A stretch of DNA of 64,000 nucleotides from JAFMDF01 sp965277445 (lineage in GTDB: Bacteria; Bacteroidota; Bacteroidia; Chitinophagales; Saprospiraceae), in assembly GCA_965277445.1 (NCBI GenBank), contig CBDICY010000050.1:682001-746000 (forward strand), read 5' to 3'. This document shows, piece by piece, positions 1 through 7,267 of this stretch (the first letter of the stretch is position 1; each line of letters opens with the position of its first letter). The notes below the pieces were generated by a model, which saw only the letters and a list, made by a program, of their open reading frames with translations, did no database searches and was not told the DNA's origin. The translations under genes and the position numbers were made by a program.

Positions 1-223
1 TTGTCACATGTTCTCCATAAGGATAGCCCATTCCTTCAAATACCGTATAGGTCTCATCGTATTTAGCATGATAGGTGACGAGATTATACGCATTAAATGC
101 ATCTCCATAGCCTTGAATCACATGGTTCGGTGATGCCGTTAATATCTGCCCAAATCGAACATATAAAACAATGCACGTAAAGAGGATGAGTAAGAGTAGT
201 CCAAGTCTGTTTTTTTGTCGCAA
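1..223 (-). CDS. N-terminal part of a polytopic membrane protein, cut by the window edge
   Basis: The reverse strand is open from about 223 to the window edge. It encodes a short basic start, one strongly hydrophobic segment (LLLLILFTCIVLYV) and an extracytoplasmic stretch ending in EGMGYPYGEHV. A first membrane helix followed by a loop with YPYGEHV is what I would expect of large uncharacterised membrane proteins of the glycosyltransferase-C type, but only about 74 residues are visible, so this is inference. No in-frame ATG exists; TTG at 223 is the best start, directly next to the tandem-repeat hairpin at 231-310. The repeat may have replaced or displaced the original start region. The family call is weak, the coding call moderate. 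Confidence 0.5.
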   Translation of the reverse strand, partial: MRQKNRLGLLLLILFTCIVLYVRFGQILTASPNHVIQGYGDAFNAYNLVTYHAKYDETYTVFEGMGYPYGEHVT

Positions 224-230
224 GTTGTTG

Positions 231-310
231 GGTTTGCGAGTTTCGAGTTGCGAGTTGCGGGTTTTACGTACTGTATAGACCCGCAACTCGTAACTCGTAA
301 CTCGTAACTT
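231..310. repeat. Tandem-repeat hairpin, word about CGAGTTG / CAACTCG
   Basis: The left arm has several 7-bp words of the form GCGAGTT. The right arm has reverse-complement words (CGTAACT, repeated three times). The core GTTTTACGTACT lies at 261-272. The arms can pair over about 30 bp. It lies between two divergent genes. Confidence 0.85.
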
Positions 311-500
311 TAAAACCCGAAAGGTACGATTTATCCTAAAATTTATTAAAACTTAGATCAAAACCCTTAAAGTTTTCAAAAAAAAATTAATTTTAGCAGA
401 GATATGCAACCCTTCTTGAAAGTCTCCTGTCTCTTAAAGTAGCGTATTCAAAACCCGAATATGCTTTTTGAGAAAAAACCCGACTTTCAATTTTGGTAGT

Positions 501-1169
501 ATGAATCAAGGAATTTTGCATAATCCAATGGGCAAAAGTACTAAGCCTAAGGTAAAATTAGTCCATTCGAAATACCCTGCTCAGCAATCAAGATTAAAGC
601 AGAGAAAAACACCTGACTCTTTGAATTACGCCGCAACGCACCAAGACATTATAGATGACTGTAGGCAAGGCAACCGCCAAGCTCAGTTTGAATTGTATCG
701 ACTATACTCGAAAGCGATGTATAATATCTGTTTGCGGATGCTGAAGGACGACATGGATGCGGAAGATATTTTACAAAATTCTTTTGTAGATGTTTTTACC
801 AAACTGCATACTTTTCAACATCAATCAGCTATCGGCGCTTGGATTAAACGAATTGTGATTAATAATTGTATCAATTTTCTAAAAAAACGACGTTTAGATA
901 TTGAGGAGTTAAATGACAATCACATAAATGTGACCGAGGAACGTCCTAATGACAATGATGCAGAAGATTGCCCAATGTCAGTTGAACAAATTAATCAAGC
1001 GGTACATTTATTACCTGATGGCTATCGAGTCGTTTTTACACTCTATTTATTCGAAGGGTATGACCATAAAGAAATTGGTGAAATTTTGAATGTAACAGAA
1101 GCTACTTCAAAATCTCAATATAGTCGAGCAAAGAAGAAATTGAAGCAGATACTAGGTAACGGGTTATAG
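501..1169 (+). CDS. RNA polymerase sigma factor, ECF subfamily
   Basis: This encodes an extracytoplasmic-function sigma-70 factor that redirects RNA polymerase to a stress or envelope regulon. Region 2 (about residues 50-115) contains ELYRLYSKAMYNICLRML and the DAEDILQNSFVDVF segment. Region 4 (about 155-215) contains LLPDGYRVVFTLYLFEG followed by a helix-turn-helix with HKEIGEILNVTEATSKSQ. The region between them is acidic. The frame is open from a TTG at 468, but ATG 501 is the first ATG and gives a more usual length (222 residues). A -7-like TAATTTTA lies at 388-395. The next genes encode an anti-sigma-like membrane protein and a DUF4097-like exported protein, so this looks like a sigma/anti-sigma operon. 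Confidence 0.9.
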   Translation: MNQGILHNPMGKSTKPKVKLVHSKYPAQQSRLKQRKTPDSLNYAATHQDIIDDCRQGNRQAQFELYRLYSKAMYNICLRMLKDDMDAEDILQNSFVDVFTKLHTFQHQSAIGAWIKRIVINNCINFLKKRRLDIEELNDNHINVTEERPNDNDAEDCPMSVEQINQAVHLLPDGYRVVFTLYLFEGYDHKEIGEILNVTEATSKSQYSRAKKKLKQILGNGL

Positions 1170-1236
1170 GTACCAGGTATCAGGACAAACGAATTGTACT
1201 ACACCTGATACCCGAAACCAGATACCTGACACCATA
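1166..1236. repeat. Tandem-repeat hairpin, word about CAGGTATC / GATACCTG
   Basis: The left arm reads GTACCAGGTATCAGG. The right arm has ACCTGATACC and AGATACCTGACACC. It begins in the stop codon region of the sigma gene and sits between sigma and anti-sigma genes. Confidence 0.75.
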
Positions 1237-1298
1237 AAAGCAAGTAATCAAAAAATATAAAACCGTTTCAGGCAGCAATGTCTGGACGACAAACAGCG

Positions 1299-1856
1299 AT
1301 GAAAATGGATAATCTCGAACAATTCATACGAGACAACCGAGAAGAATTTGACACCGCCGTTCCAAGTTTAAAGATTTGGGCGGAATTGGACAAAAAATTA
1401 CCTCAACCACAAGAAAAGCCCGAAGCTAAACGGATTTCTATCCGACGGTTTATGAGCATAGCAGCAGCAGTAGCTGTATTGATTAGCTTTGGTATTGGTA
1501 TAGGGTTTTCTCTATCGCCTAATTCAGGGGAAGAGGCAATTACTCTTAGTGATATTTCTCCAGAATATGCAGAAGTAGAAGAATATTATGCAACGCAAGT
1601 CAATAGTAAATTGGCAAGATTAGCTAGTTATAAAGCAACTACTCCAGAGATGCAAGCAGATTTAGCAGAGTTAGATCAATGGATGAAAGATTTGCAGAAG
1701 GAACTCTCAATCGTTCCCAAAAGTAAGGAAGAAGCGGTGGTGAATGACATCATCGATCTTTATAAAACTAAAGTGGCCATTTTAGGAAAATTATTAGAAA
1801 GTATTCAATCAAGTAATCAAAAAAACAGTACTCAACATGAAACCGTGGATATATAA
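1299..1856 (+). CDS. Anti-sigma factor-like single-pass membrane protein
   Basis: The protein has about 60 hydrophilic cytoplasmic residues starting MKMDNLEQFIRDNREEFD, one membrane helix (SIAAAVAVLISFGIGIGFSL) and an acidic, helical periplasmic part of about 110 residues. This topology, and its place directly after an ECF sigma gene, fits an anti-sigma factor that holds sigma at the inner membrane. I see no zinc-binding ZAS motif. The frame also allows ATG 1278, but the N-terminus from 1299 or 1305 looks like the family start. Its 3' end overlaps the next gene by 20 bases, which suggests translational coupling. The role is inferred from context rather than from a named domain. Confidence 0.75.
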   Translation: MKMDNLEQFIRDNREEFDTAVPSLKIWAELDKKLPQPQEKPEAKRISIRRFMSIAAAVAVLISFGIGIGFSLSPNSGEEAITLSDISPEYAEVEEYYATQVNSKLARLASYKATTPEMQADLAELDQWMKDLQKELSIVPKSKEEAVVNDIIDLYKTKVAILGKLLESIQSSNQKNSTQHETVDI

Positions 1857-2964
1857 ACACCTGCTGGTCCTAGTCCTGGTGGGACTGGGCAGCACCACTA
1901 CCTTCGCCGCTGATGGGCGAGAAGAATTTACCAAGACTATCAAAAAAGAATTTGACATTAGTCAAAATGGAGAAATAGGCATCTCCAATCAATTTGGAAA
2001 AATAGAAATTAATACATGGAATAAAGACCGAGCAAAATTTTCAATAGTTATCTCTGTCAGAACAAGTTCAGAAGATAGGGCACAAGAAATATTCGATAGA
2101 ATTGACGTTGACTTCTCCAATGGAAGTGATTACGTGAAGGCCGTTACAGAAATTGAATCGCAAAAAAGCAAATGGGGCTGGGGTGGCTGGAATGGGAATA
2201 ATAACGCTGATTTTGCCATCAACTATGAAGTATATCTTCCTAAAACTGTTGCTTTAGATATTGAAAATAGACACGGTAACACCTATATCGCTGAAATGTC
2301 AGGCAATGCAGAATTAGACATAGCTCATGGAAACATTACTGCAGATGGCTTTACCGGCTCCTTAGAGTTTGAAATGGCACATGGCAATGGCACCATTATC
2401 ATGGCAAACAGTTTGGATGCAGATATTAGTCATAGCAATATTCGCTTCAAGAAATTGGGTAATGTTCAATTAGAAACAGCCCATTGTCAGATTGATTTAG
2501 GCAATGCTAAAAAAATAAGACTAGATTCTAGACATACTAATTTTGAAATGGGAGATATTGAAGAATTAAGAGTTGATAGCCGACATGACCATTTTGAAAT
2601 TGATGCTGCCAAATCTGTTTTTTCAGAATCTTCTCATACTACTTACGAAATAGATAAATTATCCGTTGTCGGAGATTTTGATTGCCAACATGGAGGTGCT
2701 TATATTGATTACCTGGAGAAAGGATTCGATGAAATCATTTTATCAGGAAATCACACCGGTTTTAAAATCAGAATGGACGAATCGGCAGCTTTTGATTTAG
2801 ATGCTTATGCATCTCATGCAGGTATTCGCTATCCCATGGATATGGACATTTCTTATGAAAAAGATAAAAATAATGCCCATGAAGTAAGAGGAAAAAGAGG
2901 CGGTAGTAGCAACGCTGGAAAAATTCGAGCTAGATTATCGCATGGAAGTTTAAGAATACGGTAG
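1837..2964 (+). CDS. Exported DUF4097-like beta-solenoid protein with a histidine ladder
   Basis: A signal peptide (about residues 1-25, ending TTTFAA) precedes repeated short beta strands of the DUF4097 / adhesin-like type. From about residue 140 each turn of about 17-18 residues carries one histidine in a similar setting: RHGNT, AHGNI, AHGNG, SHSNI, AHCQI, RHTNF, RHDHF, SHTTY, then QHGGA, NHTGF and SHAGI at slightly longer spacing. This predicts histidines stacked along one face of a beta-helix. The protein is probably periplasmic or surface-exposed. It overlaps the anti-sigma gene by 20 bases and probably belongs to that operon. The first 25 codons are clearly more GC-rich than the rest. 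Function is unknown; metal binding is inference. Confidence 0.8.
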   Translation: MKPWIYKHLLVLVLVGLGSTTTFAADGREEFTKTIKKEFDISQNGEIGISNQFGKIEINTWNKDRAKFSIVISVRTSSEDRAQEIFDRIDVDFSNGSDYVKAVTEIESQKSKWGWGGWNGNNNADFAINYEVYLPKTVALDIENRHGNTYIAEMSGNAELDIAHGNITADGFTGSLEFEMAHGNGTIIMANSLDADISHSNIRFKKLGNVQLETAHCQIDLGNAKKIRLDSRHTNFEMGDIEELRVDSRHDHFEIDAAKSVFSESSHTTYEIDKLSVVGDFDCQHGGAYIDYLEKGFDEIILSGNHTGFKIRMDESAAFDLDAYASHAGIRYPMDMDISYEKDKNNAHEVRGKRGGSSNAGKIRARLSHGSLRIR

Positions 2965-2975
2965 GCCATTTAAAA

Positions 2976-3110
2976 CTTTCAATTTTCAGTAATAATTTTC
3001 AAATGAGGCAAATTTTAAGCACCTACTTTTAATGGTATAACTCCTTAGTTTTCAGTAATAAATACCAATTTTTTTCTAAATTTAAAATTATGAATTGAAA
3101 ATTGAAAATT
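2976..3110. repeat. Tandem-repeat hairpin, word about TTTTCAA / TTGAAAA
   Basis: The left part contains TTTCAATTTTCAG and ATTTTCAAAT. The right part contains GAATTGAAAATTGAAAATT. The arms are separated by about 80 bases. It lies just after the DUF4097-like gene. Confidence 0.6.
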
Positions 3111-3300
3111 ATCTACGCCGTTTATCTATAAAATCCCTCCGTTCGTAGAATCTAGTTTAAGAAATAGTTAAAATAGTAGATATTTGAACTATCGTTGAAA
3201 CAAACAGCTACCAACACCAAATAATGTAAAATACCAATAAAGAAATCACTTTTTAGTGTAAAAGTTTTTTCATACTAATCCGACTGAAAGTTTTTATGAG

Positions 3301-3327
3301 GCCGTTCCAATGGGAACGGCTTTTTTA
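3301..3327 (+). terminator. Rho-independent terminator
   Basis: GCCGTTCC and GGAACGGC pair perfectly around a 4-base loop, followed by six T. The nearest upstream gene ends at 2964, so it either terminates a long 3' UTR of the sigma operon or a small transcript from within 2965-3300. Confidence 0.85.
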
Positions 3328-3672
3328 TTACAGGATGACAGGATTTTTCAAGGTTTACTGGATGAACGAGCGATCCCAAAGGGTGAATGTCCTCTTCTGC
3401 TTAACATTTTTACCTCATTGAGGTTCAGAAAATAATGTGTGCTTTTTTAGATTAGATATTCTGTAGTCGCAGAGCTTTTGCTGGCAGCAAAAATGGGTAG
3501 CCTTATTTCAAAATATCCTTAGTGTAACTTACCAAGCAGAGCTTGGCACTACAGGAAAATATCCATATGCAATAAATCCGTTGGAGATAATCAAAAAGAC
3601 ACTTTCTCAAAAAATTACTCAAAAAACAATCTCCTCCTATCAGCAATTAGTATCTTTGTCAAAATGGATTAG
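3327..3672. other. Intergenic stretch with dispersed repeat and small hairpins
   Basis: No credible gene is seen. The 34 bases at 3331-3364 recur inverted at 49732-49765 with 29 of 34 positions identical. A small hairpin TTTTGCT/AGCAAAA lies near 3480. TATCTTTG at 3651-3658 fits the Bacteroidota -7 element and could serve the ABC genes downstream. Confidence 0.5.
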
Positions 3673-3768
3673 ATTGGTGATTTACAATTAAGGAGAATTG
3701 ATGGCTTTAATGCATCATCCAGCAAATCACCAATCAACTAATCACTAATCAACCAATCACCATTTCAA
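3673..3768. repeat. Tandem-repeat hairpin, word about GATTGGT / ACCAATC
   Basis: The left arm has GATTAGATTGGTGATT. The right arm has five words alternating AATCACC, AATCAAC and AATCACT. The repeat ends 3 bases before the ATPase start codon. Confidence 0.75.
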
Positions 3769-3770
3769 AA

Positions 3771-4400
3771 ATGCTGCAAACCAATCAACTCCAATTTTCT
3801 TATACCGGCGCACAAATAATGACCTTTCCTGACTTTACTTGCAAAAAAGGAGAACAATGGTTGCTATTAGGGCAATCAGGAAGTGGTAAGACCACCCTAC
3901 TCCATTTATTAGGTGGTTTATTATCGCCAACCCAAGGAACAGTCCAAGTTGGTGAAACGGCGTTGAAATCGTTGTCTACCGCTGCTTTGGATAAATTTAG
4001 AGGCAAGCATATTGGCATTATATTTCAAAAAGCGCATTTTGTACGCTCTTTGACAGTACAAGAAAATTTAGTTTTAGCACAGCAATTAGCAGGGGTAACA
4101 GTAGATAAAACTAGAATTTCCGACTTATTGAATCGCCTGAATGTGGGACATAAATTGCACGCTAAGACCAACGAATTAAGTCAAGGGGAACAACAACGAG
4201 TTGCCATTGCAAGAGCGATTGTCAATCAGCCAGAAGTTATCTTAGCCGACGAACCTACTTCGGCTTTGGATGATGAAAATTGTGAAGAAGTGATTCAATT
4301 ATTGGAAGAACAAGCAGCGGCGGTTGGTGCTACTTTATTGGTGGTAACGCATGATGGGCGGTTGAAGGAACGGTTTGAGAAGCAGATTTTGATTGATTGA
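3771..4400 (+). CDS. ABC transporter ATP-binding protein, LolD/MacB type
   Basis: This cytoplasmic ATPase drives an FtsX-type permease. Walker A GQSGSGKTT is at residues 34-42, the Q-loop at Q86, the signature LSQGEQ at 136-141, Walker B VILADE at 156-161 and the H-loop histidine at 194. At 209 residues it is as short as the LolD family. The cognate permease follows at 4466 after another repeat-containing gap. The substrate cannot be read from the ATPase; the His-rich loop of the partner hints at metal or metal-sensitive export. Confidence 0.92.
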   Translation: MLQTNQLQFSYTGAQIMTFPDFTCKKGEQWLLLGQSGSGKTTLLHLLGGLLSPTQGTVQVGETALKSLSTAALDKFRGKHIGIIFQKAHFVRSLTVQENLVLAQQLAGVTVDKTRISDLLNRLNVGHKLHAKTNELSQGEQQRVAIARAIVNQPEVILADEPTSALDDENCEEVIQLLEEQAAAVGATLLVVTHDGRLKERFEKQILID

Positions 4401-4456
4401 AAATGTACCGATGCATCTACTTTTCAATTTTACATTTTTAATTTTACATTTTAGAT
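4398..4456. repeat. Tandem-repeat hairpin, word about AAAATGTA / TACATTTT
   Basis: The left arm TTGAAAATGTA pairs with two right-hand copies of TTTTACATTTT. It fills the gap between ATPase and permease. Confidence 0.6.
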
Positions 4457-4465
4457 TTATAACTT

Positions 4466-5869
4466 ATGAATCTTTTTAAACTAAGCTGGAAAAATCTCAT
4501 CAATAATCCGCTATCTATGACCTTAAGTCTGGTGTTATTTGCACTTGGTGTAGGGCTGATTTCACTGTTATTGATTCTGAATAAGCAGTTGAATGATCAA
4601 TTTGATAAAAATTTGGCGGGCATTAATCTAGTCGTTGGCGCTAAAGGAAGTCCACTACAACTGATTTTATCCAGTATGTACCATATTGATTCACCGACAG
4701 GAAATATCCCAATTAAAAGTGCGAAGGCATTGATGAATCCTAAACATCCACTGATTGGACAAGCTATTCCTTTGTCAATGGGCGATAGTCACCAAGGCTA
4801 TAGAATCATTGGTAGCACTTATGATTTATTTGAATTATATGAGGGAGAAATAGGGCAAGGTAAACTTTGGTCCAAAGATATGGAGGTAACCATTGGGGCA
4901 ACGGTAGCAGACAAATTAGGCTTAGGTTTAGGAGATGGTTTTTATAGTTCTCATGGTTTGATTATAGATGATAATTTAGTCCATGATGATGCGCCTCAAT
5001 TTAAAGTCGCAGGTATTTTTAAGCCTACAGGTTCAGTTTTAGATCAACTAATCTTAACCAATACCCAAAGTATTTGGAAAGTGCATGATTCGCATGAACA
5101 CGAGGAAGAGTCGGCAGTTGGCAATCAGCAGTCAGCAGTTAACGAGGCTAAAAAAGAGAACCATGATCACGGAGGCCACGACGACCATGACCATGATGAC
5201 CACGAAGGACATGATCATGCTAGTCATGAAGGACATGACCATAGCGACCATGAAGGGCATGATCATGCAGCAGAAGACACGCCTGCAGTCGCACCAACTA
5301 ATGAATCTTTAATCGCTAATGCCGATCAAAGCATTACTTCTTTACTGATTAAGTTTAAATCGAATAATTACCGTACGCTGAATATGCAGCGGAATATCAA
5401 TGAAAATACAGAGATGCAAGCAGCAACGCCTGCTTTCGAAATCAATCGTTTATACTCTATGATGGGAACTGGTACGGATGCCCTACAAATGCTCGCTTAT
5501 GTAATTGTTTTTGTATCTGGGCTGAGTATCTTTATTTCGCTATTTTCTTCGCTTAGAGAGCGAAAATATGAATTGGCTTTAATGCGCGTCATGGGGTCTT
5601 CTCCTACTAAAATATTTGCCTTGATTGTTTTGGAAGGATTGATATTAGCTGTTCTGGGTTATTTGATTGGTATTGCGTTAAGTCATATTGGAATGGAAAT
5701 TTTAGCGAAGTATATGTCCGATACTTATCGTTATTCCTTCTCTGGTGCTATCTTTTTAAAAGAAGAAATTTACCTATTATTTGGTGCTTTGGGCATTGGC
5801 TTTATTGCGGCTATTATTCCTGCGATTCAGGCTAAGAATACGGATATTTCACGGACGCTAGGGAAATAG
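4466..5869 (+). CDS. FtsX/MacB-type ABC permease with a His/Asp-rich periplasmic loop
   Basis: The topology is one N-terminal helix (about residues 15-38), a periplasmic MacB_PCD-like domain, and three C-terminal helices (about 338-358, 385-410, 430-455). Residues about 207-271 form a low-complexity segment with 17 histidines among Asp, Glu and Gly (HDHDDHEGHDHASHEGHDH). Directly before it, GTCGGCAGTTGGCAATCAGC (from 5112) resembles the intergenic tandem words of this window, giving the residues SAVGNQQSAV. The loop is likely a flexible metal-binding arm in the periplasm (inference). The gene is probably co-transcribed with the upstream ATPase; no adaptor or outer-membrane partner is adjacent. 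Confidence 0.88.
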   Translation: MNLFKLSWKNLINNPLSMTLSLVLFALGVGLISLLLILNKQLNDQFDKNLAGINLVVGAKGSPLQLILSSMYHIDSPTGNIPIKSAKALMNPKHPLIGQAIPLSMGDSHQGYRIIGSTYDLFELYEGEIGQGKLWSKDMEVTIGATVADKLGLGLGDGFYSSHGLIIDDNLVHDDAPQFKVAGIFKPTGSVLDQLILTNTQSIWKVHDSHEHEEESAVGNQQSAVNEAKKENHDHGGHDDHDHDDHEGHDHASHEGHDHSDHEGHDHAAEDTPAVAPTNESLIANADQSITSLLIKFKSNNYRTLNMQRNINENTEMQAATPAFEINRLYSMMGTGTDALQMLAYVIVFVSGLSIFISLFSSLRERKYELALMRVMGSSPTKIFALIVLEGLILAVLGYLIGIALSHIGMEILAKYMSDTYRYSFSGAIFLKEEIYLLFGALGIGFIAAIIPAIQAKNTDISRTLGK

Positions 5870-5883
5870 TGGACATATTTCCT

Positions 5884-5914
5884 ATTAACCAGTAACTTCC
5901 CGTTACTGGTTAAT
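5884..5914 (+). terminator. Perfect 13-bp stem after the permease gene
   Basis: ATTAACCAGTAAC pairs perfectly with GTTACTGGTTAAT around TTCCC, followed by a weak T-rich run. It lies 15 bases after the stop codon and probably ends the ABC operon. Confidence 0.7.
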
Positions 5915-5943
5915 TTTCAAGATATAATCTGAGGGAAACTAAA

Positions 5944-5968
5944 ATCATCAAGTAAATTACTTGATGAT
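5944..5968. promoter_or_regulatory. Perfect 25-bp palindrome
   Basis: ATCATCAAGTAA and TTACTTGATGAT flank a single central A. With a 1-base centre it cannot form a normal RNA loop, so a dimeric protein operator or DNA cruciform is more likely than a terminator. Confidence 0.55.
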
Positions 5969-6322
5969 AGGTAGAATTTGTGATTAATTGAAACGAAAAA
6001 TAATCACAAAACTTTCTTTTATCCACCAAAAAAAGATATTTATCCTTCATGAATGTCTTTTCAGCACCTATATTCGATCACTTAGTCAATAAAGAATGTA
6101 AAGAATTGGCAAAATCAGCAATTATTTTTACAAAAAAATAAAAATAAATAATTTCAAGTATCCATTATTCGTTTATTACATATTCTAAAAAACTATTAAA
6201 TTCAGAATAATATTCCAAAAAAACCTTTTAAAAACAACCTTAACAAAATTATAACAAACTATATCTAAATAGATTAAACTATTATTATGTGACTTCTGTT
6301 ATAAAGCTGCGTATAAATAGTG

Positions 6323-6330
6323 TAACTTTG
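6323..6330 (+). promoter_or_regulatory. Bacteroidota-type -7 element
   Basis: TAACTTTG matches TAnnTTTG exactly. A clear -33 TTG at the usual spacing is not seen. No convincing gene follows for over 900 bases, so it may drive a non-coding transcript. Confidence 0.5.
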
Positions 6331-6335
6331 CACCC

Positions 6336-6700
6336 CCATAAAAACTAACTTCTACCTATAACTAAACAAGAGTGTCAAACCACGACCTCCCCTAAAGTTT
6401 CTTTTCAACAACAAGATTATTCTGCAAATTGGACGACTCTTATTTCATTGATTAAAAGTAGTAATGGTATTCAACTTTATCATTCTCCTACTTATCTAGT
6501 ATCAGATCATTCAATGAACTATGAGTAACGAAAGAAAATAACTATTTAGGATTCATTTGCCTCAAAGTAGTAAAAGCCTTTGATCCTCATAGAACGGCAA
6601 CAGCACAAGACTTCAAAGGCGAACGACACTCCGAGGGAGCGGTGTATAAAATTGCAGTCCGCAGATATAAGCTTGCTTCTTAGGGGTGTTCGTTTTTTTA
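6336..6700 (+). ncRNA. Candidate structured non-coding RNA
   Basis: This sequence follows the -7 element at 6323. GCCTTTGA (6576-6583) pairs perfectly with TCAAAGGC (6613-6620). Immediately after, GAACGACACTCC (6621-6632) can pair with GGGGTGTTCG and flanking T (6683-6696) with one bulge, followed by a seven-T run. I do not recognise tmRNA, 6S, RNase P or SRP RNA signatures. An ATG-less open stretch of 59 codons (6349-6528) lies in the 5' half. The RNA call rests only on promoter, stems and U-tract. Confidence 0.4.
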
Positions 6701-7047
6701 AAAATTTCTAAACAGTTGGCTAACAACATTTTAGATAGGTTTTATATTGTTTAAGGTCAAAAAATAGCAAAACCTTCAATAGTGAGAATCATTACGCCAC
6801 TTTTTAGAATAACCCGGCGTATTAAAAAAGAGGCAGACAGAATAGTAGAGCGCAAGCAGCGCTAAAAAATATAGTACAGCTGGAACAAAAGAACGTTGGT
6901 AGTTAACAGTAGGTAGTTGAACAATTAGCATTATTCAATGCCTAAATAACTTTATCTGGACCACCTCTAACTAAGATCTTTTCGGGTCTAGCTTATTTCA
7001 GTTTGTCAAAGATGTTGAAATGTGTTCAATTTTATAGTTTTGTTGAA

Positions 7048-7083
7048 GGTCGTCCAATTTTTTTGGACGACCATTTTTTTTTG
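7048..7083 (+). terminator. Strong Rho-independent terminator
   Basis: GGTCGTCC and GGACGACC pair perfectly, followed by A and a run of ten T. No gene ends nearby on the plus strand, so it supports a transcript from the preceding apparently gene-free region. Confidence 0.85.
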
Positions 7084-7267
7084 AACGATGATTGATGAAC
7101 TATAAATTGGGGATTTATTCTGTCGTTAATAAATATAAACAATTAGGCTACTTCAACAGTCAAATTTCCTAATTCATCGTTCATCATTTATAGTTCCTCG
7201 TTTAACTTAACAATTATTCCAACATTTTCTTTAGTTTTACCGACTTAAAGTTTGAACCCAAATTTGA

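Larger units (their letters stand above)
5969..7267. other. 1.3-kb region without a convincing protein gene
   Basis: Apart from the candidate RNA, AGCGC/GCGCT hairpin-like sequence followed by six A lies near 6848-6868, and a terminator lies at 7048-7083. No ATG-initiated frame of useful length is present on either strand. The unusual size of the gap suggests non-coding or decayed content. Confidence 0.55.

Noticed and set aside
468..500. Sigma factor start at TTG 468
   Set aside because: First ATG is at 501 and the extra 11 residues do not resemble a domain.
6349..6528. ATG-less frame of 59 codons ending YLVSDHSMNYE
   Set aside because: It has no ATG, TTG or GTG start near its 5' end and no recognised domain; it may be a gene remnant or chance.
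6336..6700. tmRNA, 6S RNA or RNase P RNA
   Set aside because: None of the expected conserved segments (for example a CCA-ended acceptor, GAGGAAAGTCC) were found.
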